A stretch of 64,000 nucleotides of DNA, from the NCBI RefSeq assembly GCF_030549525.1, contig NZ_CP130831.1, forward strand, positions 2,567,501 through 2,631,500, read 5' to 3'. A model generated the notes under the pieces. The model was not told the DNA's origin. It did not search any database and saw only the letters and a list, made by a program, of their open reading frames with translations. Origin of the DNA: Stenotrophomonas sp. 704A1 (GTDB lineage Bacteria > Pseudomonadota > Gammaproteobacteria > Xanthomonadales > Xanthomonadaceae). This document shows positions 1-8,536 of this stretch, piece after piece. Numbering within the stretch: the first letter of the stretch is position 1; every line of letters begins with the position of its first letter. The translations under genes were made by a program, and so were the position numbers.

Positions 1-2292
1 CACCTCGAACGAGAACAGCGTGCCCACGCCCTGGGTACTGTGCACGGTGATGGTGCCGCCCATGGAGTCACACAGCTGACGGCACAGGAACAGGCCCAGG
101 CCGGAGCCGCCGAAACGGCCACGGATGCTGTCATCGGCCTGCGAGAACGGGCGGAACAGGCGTTCCTGCTGGGCCGCGCTCAGACCGATGCCCGAGTCGG
201 CCACCTCCACCTGCAGCCGTGCATGGGCCGCGTTGCCGGTCTGGCGCATGCGCAGCTGGATGCGCCCGGACCCGGTGAACTTGACCGCATTGCTGGCCAG
301 GTTGCGCAGTACGCGTTCGATCTGCTCCTCCTGCCCGCGCAGGTGGCCGGCCACCGAGGCATCGATGCTGTAGTCCAGGTCCACGCCCTTGGCATACGCC
401 AACGGTGCAAACAACAGCGCTACCCGCTCCAGCATCACCTCCGGTTCGAACAGCACCGATTCGGCTTCGAGCGGCTCGAATTCCATGCGCGACAGGTCCA
501 GCACATCGCGGATGATGTCCAGCAGGGAGTCGGCCGATTGGCGGATGCGCTGGATCCGCATGCGCTGCGATGCATCCAGGCCTGGCCGGTCCAGCAGTTC
601 CAGGTGCCCAAGGATGCCGTGCAGCGGCGTGCGGATTTCGTGGCTGACCGTGGCCAGGAACGCCGACTTGGCACGGCTTTCGGCTTCTGCCATCTCCCGT
701 GCGTGCAGCTGTGCCTGTTCGCGCGCGGCGAGTACGGTCACATCCTGCACCGAGAACAGCATCGCCTCCCGGCCGTTGCCGGTGGTGGGCTCGGCCTCCA
801 CGTGCAGGTGCCGCGGCGGCTCGCCATTGCTGGGATGCAGTGTCAGCGAGAACCGTATCGGCGTATCCGCGCCATCCTGCAGCCGGCGCTGCTGCGTACA
901 GCCGGCGCGCAGGCATTCGGCCATGCGCACGCCGCTGGCGGCGGCCAGCACCACCAATGCCTGCATGGCCGGATTGATCAGCAGCGGCTCGGCCACGCCG
1001 GGGGCGAGCAGGCACAGGCCGGTCGGTGTGCGCTCGACCACGCGGCGGCATAGCGACTCACTTTCGAACACCTGGTCCACCTGCCGCAGCGCCGGCTTGA
1101 ACCAACGCACGTTGAGCCGCAGCACCAGCACCCACAGCCCGATCAGGCTGCCCAGGATAAGCAGGCTGCCGATGCCCAGCAGGTGCCGGCCGTCGGCCAG
1201 CACATCGCGCCAGTCGTAACTCTCCACCAGGTCCCACGGCGTGCCGGGTACCGCAGTGGCGAGCATGACGTGGCCGTTGCGCTGCAGGTTGGTGACCGAA
1301 GTGGAATCGCGCGCCAGCGCCACGAGTTCGCGCAGCACCTCCTGCGTCGGCAGGCCAGCGCCATCGGTACTGGCCACCACGCTGCCGTCGGTCCCCACCA
1401 GCGCCAGCCGGCCGCTGCTGCTCCGGCGCAGTACGTCCTCGATGTGGGCTATCGGCTCGAACGACACAAATACGCCTATCGGACGGGTGCCGTCACGCGC
1501 ATACAGCGTGGTGACCAGCGATGGCGAACGGGTGAACGGATGCGGGCCGGAGGACAGCTGAGGCCGGTCCACCCCGCTGACGCTGGCCAGCGCGGGAATC
1601 TGGTCCTGTGCAGAGTGTGGCGAGGGCAGATTGGCGTGCCTGCGCAGGTGCTCGAACAGTGCCTGCCGTCGCCGCTGATCCGGAAGCTGCTGCGCCTCGC
1701 GGGGACGGATGCCCGGGTGCAGCGACAGGAAGCGCCCGCTGGGGTCGAAGAAGTACGTGTTCTCGGCCGAGGTGTGGTCACTGTCCGCCATCCGCCCGAT
1801 CAGCGACAGCGATCGGTTCAACTGCAGATAGCGCTCCAGATCAGCCGGATGCCACTGGTCGGTTCCCACGCCCAGCGCGATGCGCGCGCCACTGCTTTCG
1901 TCTGCGGGGTGCAGCAGGTGCTCGCCGCCCTGCAGATAGTGGTCACGCAACGGGCCAGGGGAAGCGCCCAACAACGACGTCTGGTGGCCCCAGGCGAACT
2001 CGGCCATGTTGGCAAGCCGCGCATGCGCCATGTCGTGTTCCCCGAGCGCCTGCTCCAGGGCCAGCCGCACCCGCGCGAAGTCATCGAGCGCCCGCGCATG
2101 GTAGCGGTCGACCTGGAGGCCGATCATCAGCGCCAGCGCCATCAGCATCAGCACGCTCAGCAGCCCGGTCCCGGCGAACAGCAGGTTGCGCTGGAACTTG
2201 CCGAACAGCAGTCGGGCGCCCTCGTCCCGCGTGACCTCCGAGGCAGGTCGCCGCAATCCGGTGGCAGGTGGTATCAGGCGAGGCAAGGTCAT
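1..2292 (-). CDS. BvgS-like membrane sensor histidine kinase (3' end outside window)
   Basis: The reading frame is open from an ATG at 2292 to the window edge, so only the first 764 residues are visible. A hydrophobic segment near residues 37-57 and another near 375-395 bracket a roughly 300-residue periplasmic sensor region. A PAS-like linker follows, then a HisKA domain whose H-box reads TVSHEIRTPLHG with the phospho-accepting His near residue 549. The ATPase domain shows the N-box (NAVKF, about 668), G1 (DSGIGL, about 695) and G2 (GGSGLGL, about 730). Kinases of this layout usually continue into receiver and Hpt domains, so a hybrid kinase is likely but not seen. The ligand is unknown; the periplasmic part has no family I recognise. 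A perfect palindrome lies 124 bp upstream of the start. Confidence 0.9.
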   Translation of the reverse strand, partial: MTLPRLIPPATGLRRPASEVTRDEGARLLFGKFQRNLLFAGTGLLSVLMLMALALMIGLQVDRYHARALDDFARVRLALEQALGEHDMAHARLANMAEFAWGHQTSLLGASPGPLRDHYLQGGEHLLHPADESSGARIALGVGTDQWHPADLERYLQLNRSLSLIGRMADSDHTSAENTYFFDPSGRFLSLHPGIRPREAQQLPDQRRRQALFEHLRRHANLPSPHSAQDQIPALASVSGVDRPQLSSGPHPFTRSPSLVTTLYARDGTRPIGVFVSFEPIAHIEDVLRRSSSGRLALVGTDGSVVASTDGAGLPTQEVLRELVALARDSTSVTNLQRNGHVMLATAVPGTPWDLVESYDWRDVLADGRHLLGIGSLLILGSLIGLWVLVLRLNVRWFKPALRQVDQVFESESLCRRVVERTPTGLCLLAPGVAEPLLINPAMQALVVLAAASGVRMAECLRAGCTQQRRLQDGADTPIRFSLTLHPSNGEPPRHLHVEAEPTTGNGREAMLFSVQDVTVLAAREQAQLHAREMAEAESRAKSAFLATVSHEIRTPLHGILGHLELLDRPGLDASQRMRIQRIRQSADSLLDIIRDVLDLSRMEFEPLEAESVLFEPEVMLERVALLFAPLAYAKGVDLDYSIDASVAGHLRGQEEQIERVLRNLASNAVKFTGSGRIQLRMRQTGNAAHARLQVEVADSGIGLSAAQQERLFRPFSQADDSIRGRFGGSGLGLFLCRQLCDSMGGTITVHSTQGVGTLFSFEV

Positions 2293-2415
2293 GGTCGGTC
2301 GCACCTGCATCCGCGCCTCTCGGAGGGCGTCGCAGGGAAGCGGTGGCGGCATTTTGGGGACGCCCACGCTACTGTCGGGGGCTGGACGACCCTATCGGAC
2401 TCATCTGATTTAGCC

Positions 2416-2434
2416 GTATCACGCACCGTGATAC
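2416..2434. promoter_or_regulatory. Perfect palindrome, possible operator for the sensor kinase
   Basis: GTATCACGCACCGTGATAC has two perfect 8-bp arms around a 3-bp centre. It lies in the 284-bp gap between the sensor kinase and the LysR gene. On the minus strand it is followed within a few bases by TAAATCAGAT, which could serve as a -10 region. The size suits a dimeric repressor or activator. The binding protein is not identifiable from the sequence. Confidence 0.45.
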
Positions 2435-2541
2435 ACGCGCCCTGCGCCATGCATGAACGCACGCCGTGATTGCTGACTGCCAGCACAGGCGGGCCCCCGG
2501 CAAGGGCGACGCCCCTGCTGCCGGGCGTTGCAGCACCCACG

Positions 2542-2564
2542 GTAGCGCCGGGCCATGCCCGGCG
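2542..2564 (+). repeat. SMAG/REP-type palindromic repeat
   Basis: A GTAG head is followed by a GC-rich stem (CGCCGGGC / GCCCGGCG) around a short AT loop. This is the form of the SMAG elements abundant between genes of Stenotrophomonas maltophilia. It sits just past the 3' end of the LysR gene and upstream of the sensor kinase. A looser hairpin (GCCGGGCG context) occupies the bases just before it. Confidence 0.75.
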
Positions 2565-2576
2565 AGCCGTGCCGCC

Positions 2577-3479
2577 TCACTCGTCGAACGGGCGCTGCCC
2601 CAGCGTCTGCGTCACGTGGTCGACGAAACAGGTGATGCGCGCGGCCAACGCGGTGTTGCGGTAGTACACCGCGTTGATCGGTTGCCGCACGTCCCGCGTC
2701 TGCCTGGCGAACAGCTGCACCAGGCGGCCTTCACGCCGATCCTGCCGGGTCAGGAAATCGGACAGGCAGGCGATGCCCAGCCCAGCCGCCGCCATCTGCC
2801 GCAGCGTCTCGCCACTGGACGAAGCGATTGCCGGCTCGATCACGAACGGCCCACCATCGGCGTCGAGCAGCGGCCACTCGTTCAATGAACTGGGCTGGGT
2901 GAAGCCGAGCAGGTCATGCTGGCGCAACTGCTCCACACGCGTCGGCGTGCCGTGCCGGCGCAGGTACTCCGGGCTGGCCACCACGCGGATGCGGCTGTGG
3001 CCGATCGGCCGCGCATGCAGGGTGGAATCGCGCAGCACGCCGATGCGGAACGCCACGTCGGTGCGCTTCTCGATCAGGTCGGTGATGCCTTCATTGGAAT
3101 TCAGCTCCAGCTCCACCTGCGGGTAGCGCGCGCGGAAGCCCTCCAGCAACGGCACGATCACGTGCAGCATGAACGGCGTGGCGGCGTCCACGCGCAGGCG
3201 CCCCACCGGCTGCAGCCGTCGCGCGGCCATCTGTTCCTCGGCCTCGTCCACGGTGGCCAGGATCGTGCGCGCGTATTCCAGGAACGCTGCGCCCTCTTCG
3301 GTCAGCTCCAGCCGCCGCGTGGTCCGGCGCAGCAACGTGGTCTGCAGCTTGTCCTCCAACCGCGCCAGGGTGCGGCTGGCAGCCGAGATGGTCAGCTCCA
3401 GCGCCTCGGCCGCCGCAGTGATCGAACCACTGTCGACCACGGCCACGAAGGCCTTCAGCTCATCCAGGGTGGTTTTCAT
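2577..3479 (-). CDS. yafC: LysR-family regulator, YafC-like
   Basis: A 300-residue LysR-type transcriptional regulator of normal length. The N-terminal winged helix (residues 1-60) carries the typical run [26 protein letters not shown], here described in parts: [20 protein letters not shown]. The substrate-binding domain starts with [10 protein letters not shown] near residue 93 and contains [18 protein letters not shown]. These segments agree closely with my recollection of E. coli YafC. It is divergent from dkgB across 117 bp, the same arrangement as yafC/dkgB in E. coli. It probably controls dkgB and its own promoter. The inducer is not known. Confidence 0.9.
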   Translation of the reverse strand: MKTTLDELKAFVAVVDSGSITAAAEALELTISAASRTLARLEDKLQTTLLRRTTRRLELTEEGAAFLEYARTILATVDEAEEQMAARRLQPVGRLRVDAATPFMLHVIVPLLEGFRARYPQVELELNSNEGITDLIEKRTDVAFRIGVLRDSTLHARPIGHSRIRVVASPEYLRRHGTPTRVEQLRQHDLLGFTQPSSLNEWPLLDADGGPFVIEPAIASSSGETLRQMAAAGLGIACLSDFLTRQDRREGRLVQLFARQTRDVRQPINAVYYRNTALAARITCFVDHVTQTLGQRPFDE

Positions 3480-3596
3480 TTTTTACCTCGGAGCAAAAGC
3501 ATTTCCCGTATACACAGCTTAATCAACAAATGTAAAGCGCCCACACTTCGCCTGTCCCGAGCCCTCCGGCTCCCAACGAAGTCCCTGGAGTCCATC

Positions 3597-4400
3597 ATGC
3601 GCGTTCCTTCCTTTGGCGTCGGCACCTTCCGCCTGACCGGCCAGACCGTCATCGACTCGGTGCGCAACGCCCTCGACGTCGGCTACCGTGCGGTCGATAC
3701 CGCGCAGATCTACGGCAACGAAGCCGAGGTCGGCCAGGCCATCGCCGAATCCGGCGTGCCGCGCGACCAGGTGTTCCTGACCACCAAGATCTGGGTGGAC
3801 AATCATGCCGCCGGCAAACTGATCCCGAGCCTGCGCGACAGCCTGGCCAAGTTGCGCACCGACTACGTGGACCTGCTGCTGATCCACTGGCCCGCGCCCG
3901 GCAATGGCGTTGAACTGCGCGAGTACATGACCGGGCTGGCCGAAGCCAAGGCGCTCGGCCTGGCCCATCAGATCGGTGTGTCCAACTTCAACATCGAGTT
4001 GACCCGTCAGGCCATCGAGGTGGTCGGCCCCGGTGAGATCGCCACCAACCAGATCGAGCTCAGCCCCTACCTGCAGAACGCGGCACTGGCTGCTTTCCTG
4101 CAGGACCAGGGCATCACCGTCACCTCCTACATGACCCTGGCCTACGGCAAGGTGCTGAAGGACCCCGTGCTGGCTGCCATCGCCGACAAGCACCAGACCA
4201 GCGTGGCCCAGGTCGCGCTGGCCTGGGCGCTGCAGCGGGGCTACGCGGTCATCCCCTCTTCGACCAAGCGCGAGAACCTGGCCAGCAACCTGCTCGCCCA
4301 GGACCTGCGCCTGGACGCCGACGACATGGCCGCGATCGCCGCGCTCGAGCGCAACGGCCGCGAAGTCGATCCGCCGGGCCTGGCGCCGGCCTGGGACTGA
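3597..4400 (+). CDS. dkgB: Aldo/keto reductase, 2,5-diketo-D-gluconate reductase B type
   Basis: A 267-residue NADPH-dependent aldo/keto reductase, the same length as E. coli DkgB. DkgB-type enzymes reduce methylglyoxal, diketogluconate and other small carbonyls in the cytosol. The catalytic tetrad can be followed: Asp and Tyr in the [13 protein letters not shown] segment, Lys in TTKIW and His in LLIHWP. NADPH-binding segments are GVSNFN and IPSSTKREN. The ATG at 3597 is chosen because homology begins there ([13 protein letters not shown]); the frame is open far upstream but would run into the LysR gene. The next gene begins 11 bp downstream, so they are probably co-transcribed. Divergence from yafC supports the assignment. 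Confidence 0.93.
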   Translation: MRVPSFGVGTFRLTGQTVIDSVRNALDVGYRAVDTAQIYGNEAEVGQAIAESGVPRDQVFLTTKIWVDNHAAGKLIPSLRDSLAKLRTDYVDLLLIHWPAPGNGVELREYMTGLAEAKALGLAHQIGVSNFNIELTRQAIEVVGPGEIATNQIELSPYLQNAALAAFLQDQGITVTSYMTLAYGKVLKDPVLAAIADKHQTSVAQVALAWALQRGYAVIPSSTKRENLASNLLAQDLRLDADDMAAIAALERNGREVDPPGLAPAWD

Positions 4401-4411
4401 GGAACACCGCC

Positions 4412-5359
4412 ATGGTCAGTGCATTGACGCGTCTGCAGGCCGGTGGTTTCAGCATCGGCATCGAAGCACCGCTGGACAATGACTGGACGCCGCTGGGCGA
4501 ACAGGCACGACGCGCCGCGCGACGCCTGCCCGGCGAACCGGACCTGCAGCGCCATGCGGAGCTGGCACGGTTGGCCGACCGCCTGGGCTTCAGCGCGCTG
4601 TGGGTACGCGACGTGCCGGTGTACGACCCGGCCTTTGGCGATGCGGCGCAGGTGTTCGAGGTGTTCAGTTACCTCGGCTACCTGGCCGGCATCACCGAGC
4701 ACATCCTGCTGGGTACCGCTGCGGTGGTACTGCCGATCCGGGAACCGCTGCTGACGCTGAAGTCGGCGCGCAGCGTGCAGCGGCTGAGCGGTGACCGCCT
4801 GCTGCTGGGCGTGGCCAGCGGCGACCGCCCGGTGGAGTACCCGCTGTTCGGCCGCGACTTCGACAGCCGTGGCAGCCGCTTCCGCGAGCAGATCGCACTG
4901 CTGCGCGAAGGCGCCGCTGCGCACCTGCCGCAGGGGTTGGACGTGCTGCCTGCGGATGGCCCGGCCTTGCCGCTGTTCGTGGCCGGCCTGGCCCAGCAGC
5001 AACCGGCATGGATCGGCCAGCACATGGACGGCTGCCTGGCCTACCCGGGCACGCCGCAGGACCATGCACACCGCGTGGCGGCCTGGCGCGCCGTGGCCGG
5101 CAACAAACCCTATGCCAGCTTCATCCACCTGGACCTGACGGCCGATGCCGATGCGCCCATGCAGCGCTGGCGCTTCGGCCTGCGCGGCGGCCGCAACGCC
5201 CTGCTGGCCGAGCTGCACGCCATGCAGGCGGCCGGTGTCGATCACATCGGCCTGCAGTTCCGCCGCAACGAACGGCCGCTGGCCGAAACCTTCCACGAGA
5301 TCGCCGAGTACGTGCTGCCGCACTTCCCGGCCCATGCCGGCGCCCCCGCGACGGCCTGA
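4412..5359 (+). CDS. LLM-class flavin-dependent oxidoreductase
   Basis: A 315-residue luciferase-like monooxygenase-family protein. Members form a TIM barrel and use reduced FMN or F420-type flavin. Recognisable segments are LADRLGFSALWVRDVP (residues 53-68), the ILLGTAAVVLP strand and the RLLLGVASGDRP motif near residue 130, typical of the family. The C-terminal part, with LLAELHAMQAAGVDHIGLQ, is the usual final beta-alpha unit. The start lies 11 bp after dkgB with GAGGAA ahead of it, and the cyclase-family gene follows 19 bp after its stop, so the three appear to form one operon. The substrate cannot be inferred; alkanal, sulfonate and xenobiotic oxidation are all known in the family. Confidence 0.85.
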   Translation: MVSALTRLQAGGFSIGIEAPLDNDWTPLGEQARRAARRLPGEPDLQRHAELARLADRLGFSALWVRDVPVYDPAFGDAAQVFEVFSYLGYLAGITEHILLGTAAVVLPIREPLLTLKSARSVQRLSGDRLLLGVASGDRPVEYPLFGRDFDSRGSRFREQIALLREGAAAHLPQGLDVLPADGPALPLFVAGLAQQQPAWIGQHMDGCLAYPGTPQDHAHRVAAWRAVAGNKPYASFIHLDLTADADAPMQRWRFGLRGGRNALLAELHAMQAAGVDHIGLQFRRNERPLAETFHEIAEYVLPHFPAHAGAPATA

Positions 5360-5378
5360 CAGCTATCGGAGCTTTGCC

Positions 5379-6317
5379 ATGAAGATGAAGACCCTGGCCG
5401 CGCTTGCGCTGGCCACCCTGCCGCTGTCCTTCCAGGCCACCGCCGAGGACTGGTATCCCTCTGCCTACGGCGCCAACGACGAGATCGGCGCGGCCAACCT
5501 GCTCACCGCGGACGTGGTCAAGCATGCGGTATCGCTGGTCAGGACCGGCAAGACCTATCCGCTGGCGGTGCCGGTGGACAAGAACCTGCCCGCGTTCCGC
5601 CACCGCAGCTTCCGCCTGTACAACGTGCAGGTCGGCCAGCAGGCCGGCAAGTCGCTGGGCCCGAACAGGTTCACCTTCAACGATGAACTGGTGAACGCCT
5701 GGACCGGCGTTGGCACCCAGCTCAACGGCATCGGCCATATCGGCATCGACAACGTCTACTACAACGGCAACCGGGCCGCCGACTTCGTCACCGTGGACGG
5801 CGTGCGCAAGCTCGGCGTCGAGAAGGTGCCGCCGATGGTCACCCGCGGCGTCGTGCTGGACATGACCGCGCACTACGGCAAGGCGATCGTGCCCGGTGGC
5901 ACCGAGTTCACCGTGGCCGACATCCAGGCCGTGCTGAAGAAGCAGGGGCTGCGCCTGCGCAAGGGCGACGTGGTGCTGTTCAACACCGGCTGGCTGGAAC
6001 TGATCGGCAAGGACAACACGCAGTTCCTGGAGGTGGAACCCGGCATCGGCATGGAGGCCGCGAAGTGGCTGGCCGACCAGGGCATCGTCGCCTTCGGTGG
6101 CGACACCTGGGCCTCGGAGGTCTACCCGAACCCGAACGGTGCCGAGGAGTTCCCGGTCAACCAGTACATGCTGGCCAAGCGTGGCATCTACAACCTGGAG
6201 CTGATCGACAGCCGCGCCCTGGTGCACGACAAGGCCTGGGAGTTCCTGTTCGTGCTCGGCCAACCGCTGTACGTCGGCTCGACCCAGGTGAACATCAACC
6301 CGGTGGCGATCCGATGA
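5379..6317 (+). CDS. Secreted cyclase-family hydrolase (kynurenine formamidase fold)
   Basis: A 312-residue protein with a signal peptide (residues 1-22, ending QATA-ED) and a cyclase-family domain (PF04199 type). Family members are metal-dependent amide or ester hydrolases such as kynurenine formamidase. The usual metal motif HxGTHxDxPxH is not intact here. The matching position reads NGIGHIGIDNVYYNG, retaining one His and Asp but lacking the second His, so metal binding may differ. The ATG at 5379 is chosen because it opens the signal peptide and has GGAGC ahead of it; the frame runs open further upstream into the LLM gene. It overlaps the MoaF-like gene by 4 bases (ATGA). Periplasmic location is inferred from the signal peptide. 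Confidence 0.8.
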   Translation: MKMKTLAALALATLPLSFQATAEDWYPSAYGANDEIGAANLLTADVVKHAVSLVRTGKTYPLAVPVDKNLPAFRHRSFRLYNVQVGQQAGKSLGPNRFTFNDELVNAWTGVGTQLNGIGHIGIDNVYYNGNRAADFVTVDGVRKLGVEKVPPMVTRGVVLDMTAHYGKAIVPGGTEFTVADIQAVLKKQGLRLRKGDVVLFNTGWLELIGKDNTQFLEVEPGIGMEAAKWLADQGIVAFGGDTWASEVYPNPNGAEEFPVNQYMLAKRGIYNLELIDSRALVHDKAWEFLFVLGQPLYVGSTQVNINPVAIR

Positions 6318-6637
6318 ACACCGCCTCCGCCCTGCCGCCGTTCGCCGGCCGCGGCTTCCGCGTCCGCTATGACGGCCTGGCCGCCGACAATGTCTACAGC
6401 GCCGATGGCCGCCACGTGCAGTACGCCATCGTCTCCGGCGCCCATGCCGGTGCGCGGGGCGCAGCCGCCTGTGAGTGGCACAGGATCAGCGAAGGGGTCT
6501 ATGCCATTTCGTGGCAGGAAGCCGACGGCGCTACGGTCGTGCATGTCGATGACTTCGAGGGCGGGCGATCGCTGGCCTGGCTCACCGCCGCCGATGGCCG
6601 TTTCCATCGCATGCAGGGGCCGCTGCACGCACTGTGA
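6314..6637 (+). CDS. Small MoaF-like lipocalin-type protein
   Basis: A 107-residue cytosolic-looking protein whose centre (EGVYAISWQEADGATVVHVDDFE, given as YAISWQEADGATVVHVDDF) resembles the MoaF N-terminal domain. The function of that small beta-barrel is poorly known; it has been linked to molybdenum cofactor and amine metabolism. The start codon overlaps the stop of the cyclase gene, so translation is probably coupled. It appears to be the last gene of the dkgB operon. The start is fixed by the overlap and by the length of homology. No Cys or metal motif is obvious. Confidence 0.7.
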   Translation: MNTASALPPFAGRGFRVRYDGLAADNVYSADGRHVQYAIVSGAHAGARGAAACEWHRISEGVYAISWQEADGATVVHVDDFEGGRSLAWLTAADGRFHRMQGPLHAL

Positions 6638-6670
6638 TGCCGGCCAGCACCGCCCGCCCATGCCGGCGTC

Positions 6671-7603
6671 TCAGGAGCGTCGCTTCGGTAGTGCCGGCCG
6701 CTGGCCGGCACCCCCGTCCTGATCGAACACTCCGGCCACCCAGTCGATGAATACCCGCAGCCGCGGCGCCGGCGTGCGGTTGCGCGGATAGACCAGGCTC
6801 AGGGGACTCGGCGTTGGCGGCGCCTCGGGCAACAGCTCAACCAGCTGCCCGCGTGCGATATACGGGTCCATGCGGTAGCGCGGTGCCTGGATGATGCCCA
6901 GGCCTGCCAGGGCCGCACCGAGGAAGGCATCGGCGCCGGAAACACGCACCCGCGCCGGCAGCGGCAGGTAACGCACCTGCCCGCCCTGCTGGAACTCCAG
7001 CGGGATCAGCTGGCCGGTGGCGCTGGAACGGTAGCCGACCATCTGGTGGCCGTGCTCCAGCGCGTGCAGGGAATCGGGCAGGCCGTGCGCCTGCAGGTAG
7101 CCGGGCGAGGCAACGGTGACCTCACGCAGCAGGGTCAACCGTCGCGCCGCCAGATCGCTGTCGGCCAGGGTGCCGACACGCAGCGCCGCATCCACGCCTT
7201 CGCGCAGCAGATCGACGTAACGATCCCCCTCGCTGACGTCCAGCTCGATCTCCGGGTAGCGCCGCAGGAAGTCCGGCACGTGTGGAAACAGCAGGTGCCG
7301 GCCCAGCGTACCGTGCACCTCGATGCGCAGCGGGCCGCGTGGCGGCACGTCACGGAACGCGGCCTCGGCATCGTCCATGTCGGCGATCAGGCGCAGGCAT
7401 CGCCCGTAGAACACTTCGCCTTCCAGGGTCGGCACCACCACGCGCGTGGTCCGGTGCAGCAGGCGCACGCCCAGGCGTTGTTCCAGGGCCTTGATCGCAT
7501 CGGTCACCGTGGCCCGCGGCAGGCCCAGGTCCTCGGCGGCACGGGTGAAACTGCGGCGTTCCACGATTCGGACGAAGGCACGCATGGCCGTAAAGCGGTC
7601 CAT
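6671..7603 (-). CDS. LysR-family transcriptional regulator
   Basis: A 310-residue LysR regulator of the common type: helix-turn-helix in residues 1-60 (VERRSFTRAAEDLGLPRATV region), then a substrate-binding domain with GPLRIEVHGTLGRHLL near residue 92 and a typical VYPRNRTPAPRLRVFIDWV end near residue 275. It is divergent from the SDR gene across 106 bp and probably regulates it. It could also affect the convergent MoaF-like operon end. Its last residues (AGQRPALPKRRS) are encoded inside a SMAG palindrome, so the C-terminal tail has been rewritten by the repeat. Confidence 0.9.
   Translation of the reverse strand: MDRFTAMRAFVRIVERRSFTRAAEDLGLPRATVTDAIKALEQRLGVRLLHRTTRVVVPTLEGEVFYGRCLRLIADMDDAEAAFRDVPPRGPLRIEVHGTLGRHLLFPHVPDFLRRYPEIELDVSEGDRYVDLLREGVDAALRVGTLADSDLAARRLTLLREVTVASPGYLQAHGLPDSLHALEHGHQMVGYRSSATGQLIPLEFQQGGQVRYLPLPARVRVSGADAFLGAALAGLGIIQAPRYRMDPYIARGQLVELLPEAPPTPSPLSLVYPRNRTPAPRLRVFIDWVAGVFDQDGGAGQRPALPKRRS
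6688..6711 (+). repeat. SMAG repeat inside the 3' end of a LysR gene
   Basis: GTAG is followed by TGCCGGCCGCTGGCCGGCAC, a stem of TGCCGGCC against GGCCGGCA. This is a canonical SMAG repeat. Unlike the others in the window it lies inside a coding sequence: read on the minus strand it specifies the AGQRPALP part of the LysR C-terminus, with the stop codon 15-17 bases beyond. Confidence 0.8.
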
Positions 7604-7630
7604 TGTTCGGCAACCCGGATGATGTTGGCG

Positions 7631-7650
7631 GATTATGCCGGATTATCCGG
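7631..7650. promoter_or_regulatory. Tandem 10-bp repeat between LysR and SDR genes
   Basis: GATTATGCCG is followed directly by GATTATCCGG, two near-identical 10-mers in the divergent 106-bp promoter region. They include an ATTAT-N5-ATTAT pattern. This would suit binding of the adjacent LysR protein on one face of the helix, but no binding evidence exists beyond position and repetition. Confidence 0.4.
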
Positions 7651-7709
7651 GGCTTCAAGGTGACGATGATGGCCCTGCGCCACTCCGGCGTGCCCGCCTG
7701 GAAAACCCC

Positions 7710-8453
7710 ATGACCGCTTCCCCCGCTCGCCGCATCGCCCTGGTCACCGGCGGCTCCCGTGGTATCGGTGCCGCCATTTCACGGCGCCTGGCCGCCGACG
7801 GCCATGCCGTGGTGATCAACTATGCCGGCCGCCGCGACGATGCCGAAGCGTTGGCCGCCGAACTCAACGCGGACGGGGCGCAGTCCGTTGCGCTGCAGGC
7901 CGACGTGGCCGATCCACAGGCCGTGCGCCAGCTGTTCGACGCCATCGAGGCCCGTTTCGGCGGTATCGATGTGGTGGTCAACAGTGCCGGCGTGCTGCAG
8001 CTGGCGCCGTTGGCCGACACCGACGACGCCCTGTTCGAGCGGGTCATCGGCATCAACCTGAAGGGCGCCTTCAACGTGCTGCGCGAGGCCGCGCGGCGCG
8101 TGCGTGATGGCGGCCGCATCGTCACCCTGTCCACCAGCGTAGTGGGCATCAGGCTGGAAAACTACGGCGTGTATGCCGCCAGCAAGGCGGCAGTGGAAAC
8201 CCTGGGCGCGATCCTCAGCAAGGAGCTGCGCGGGCGCAGCATCACCGTCAACGCAGTGGCGCCCGGCCCCACCGCCACCGATCTGTTCCTGGACGGCAAG
8301 TCGCCCGAGCTGATCGAACGCCTGGCGAAGATGAATCCCTTGGAACGGTTGGGCACGCCGGAAGATATCGCTGGCGCGGTGGCATTCCTGGCCGGTGCCG
8401 ACGGCGGCTGGATCAACGGCCAGGTGCTGCGCGCCAATGGCGGAATGGTGTGA
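7710..8453 (+). CDS. SDR-family NAD(P)-dependent oxidoreductase
   Basis: A 247-residue classical short-chain dehydrogenase. The nucleotide-binding motif TGGSRGIG is at residues 13-20, followed by the NSAG motif (VVVNSAGV, near 93) and a catalytic Ser-Tyr-Lys set (STSVVG with YAASK, Tyr near 154). The C-terminal ANGGMV end is typical of this group. The ATG at 7710 gives the standard family length; the frame extends upstream without homology. It is divergent from a LysR regulator that probably controls it. The substrate is unknown; the nearest general relatives are 3-oxoacyl-ACP reductase-like enzymes. Confidence 0.9.
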   Translation: MTASPARRIALVTGGSRGIGAAISRRLAADGHAVVINYAGRRDDAEALAAELNADGAQSVALQADVADPQAVRQLFDAIEARFGGIDVVVNSAGVLQLAPLADTDDALFERVIGINLKGAFNVLREAARRVRDGGRIVTLSTSVVGIRLENYGVYAASKAAVETLGAILSKELRGRSITVNAVAPGPTATDLFLDGKSPELIERLAKMNPLERLGTPEDIAGAVAFLAGADGGWINGQVLRANGGMV

Positions 8454-8466
8454 TGGCATGCCGACG

Positions 8467-8528
8467 GTAGTCGCCCACCTTGGTGGGTGGGCGCCGTCCA
8501 TCAACCGCCGGGCAGGGCCCGGCGCTAC
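8467..8528. repeat. Inverted pair of SMAG repeats
   Basis: Two SMAG palindromes lie back to back. The first begins GTAG at 8467 with a CGCCCACC stem. The second is on the minus strand and ends CTAC at 8525-8528 with a CGCCGGGC stem. The pair fills the space between the convergent SDR and GH92 genes, where such dimers can form a large hairpin and act as a two-way transcription stop or mRNA stabiliser. Confidence 0.8.
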
Positions 8529-8536
8529 CGTGCGTG

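Noticed and set aside
40..2469. Plus-strand open frames across the sensor kinase
   Set aside because: The minus strand has all kinase motifs in one continuous frame, so the plus frames are shadows.
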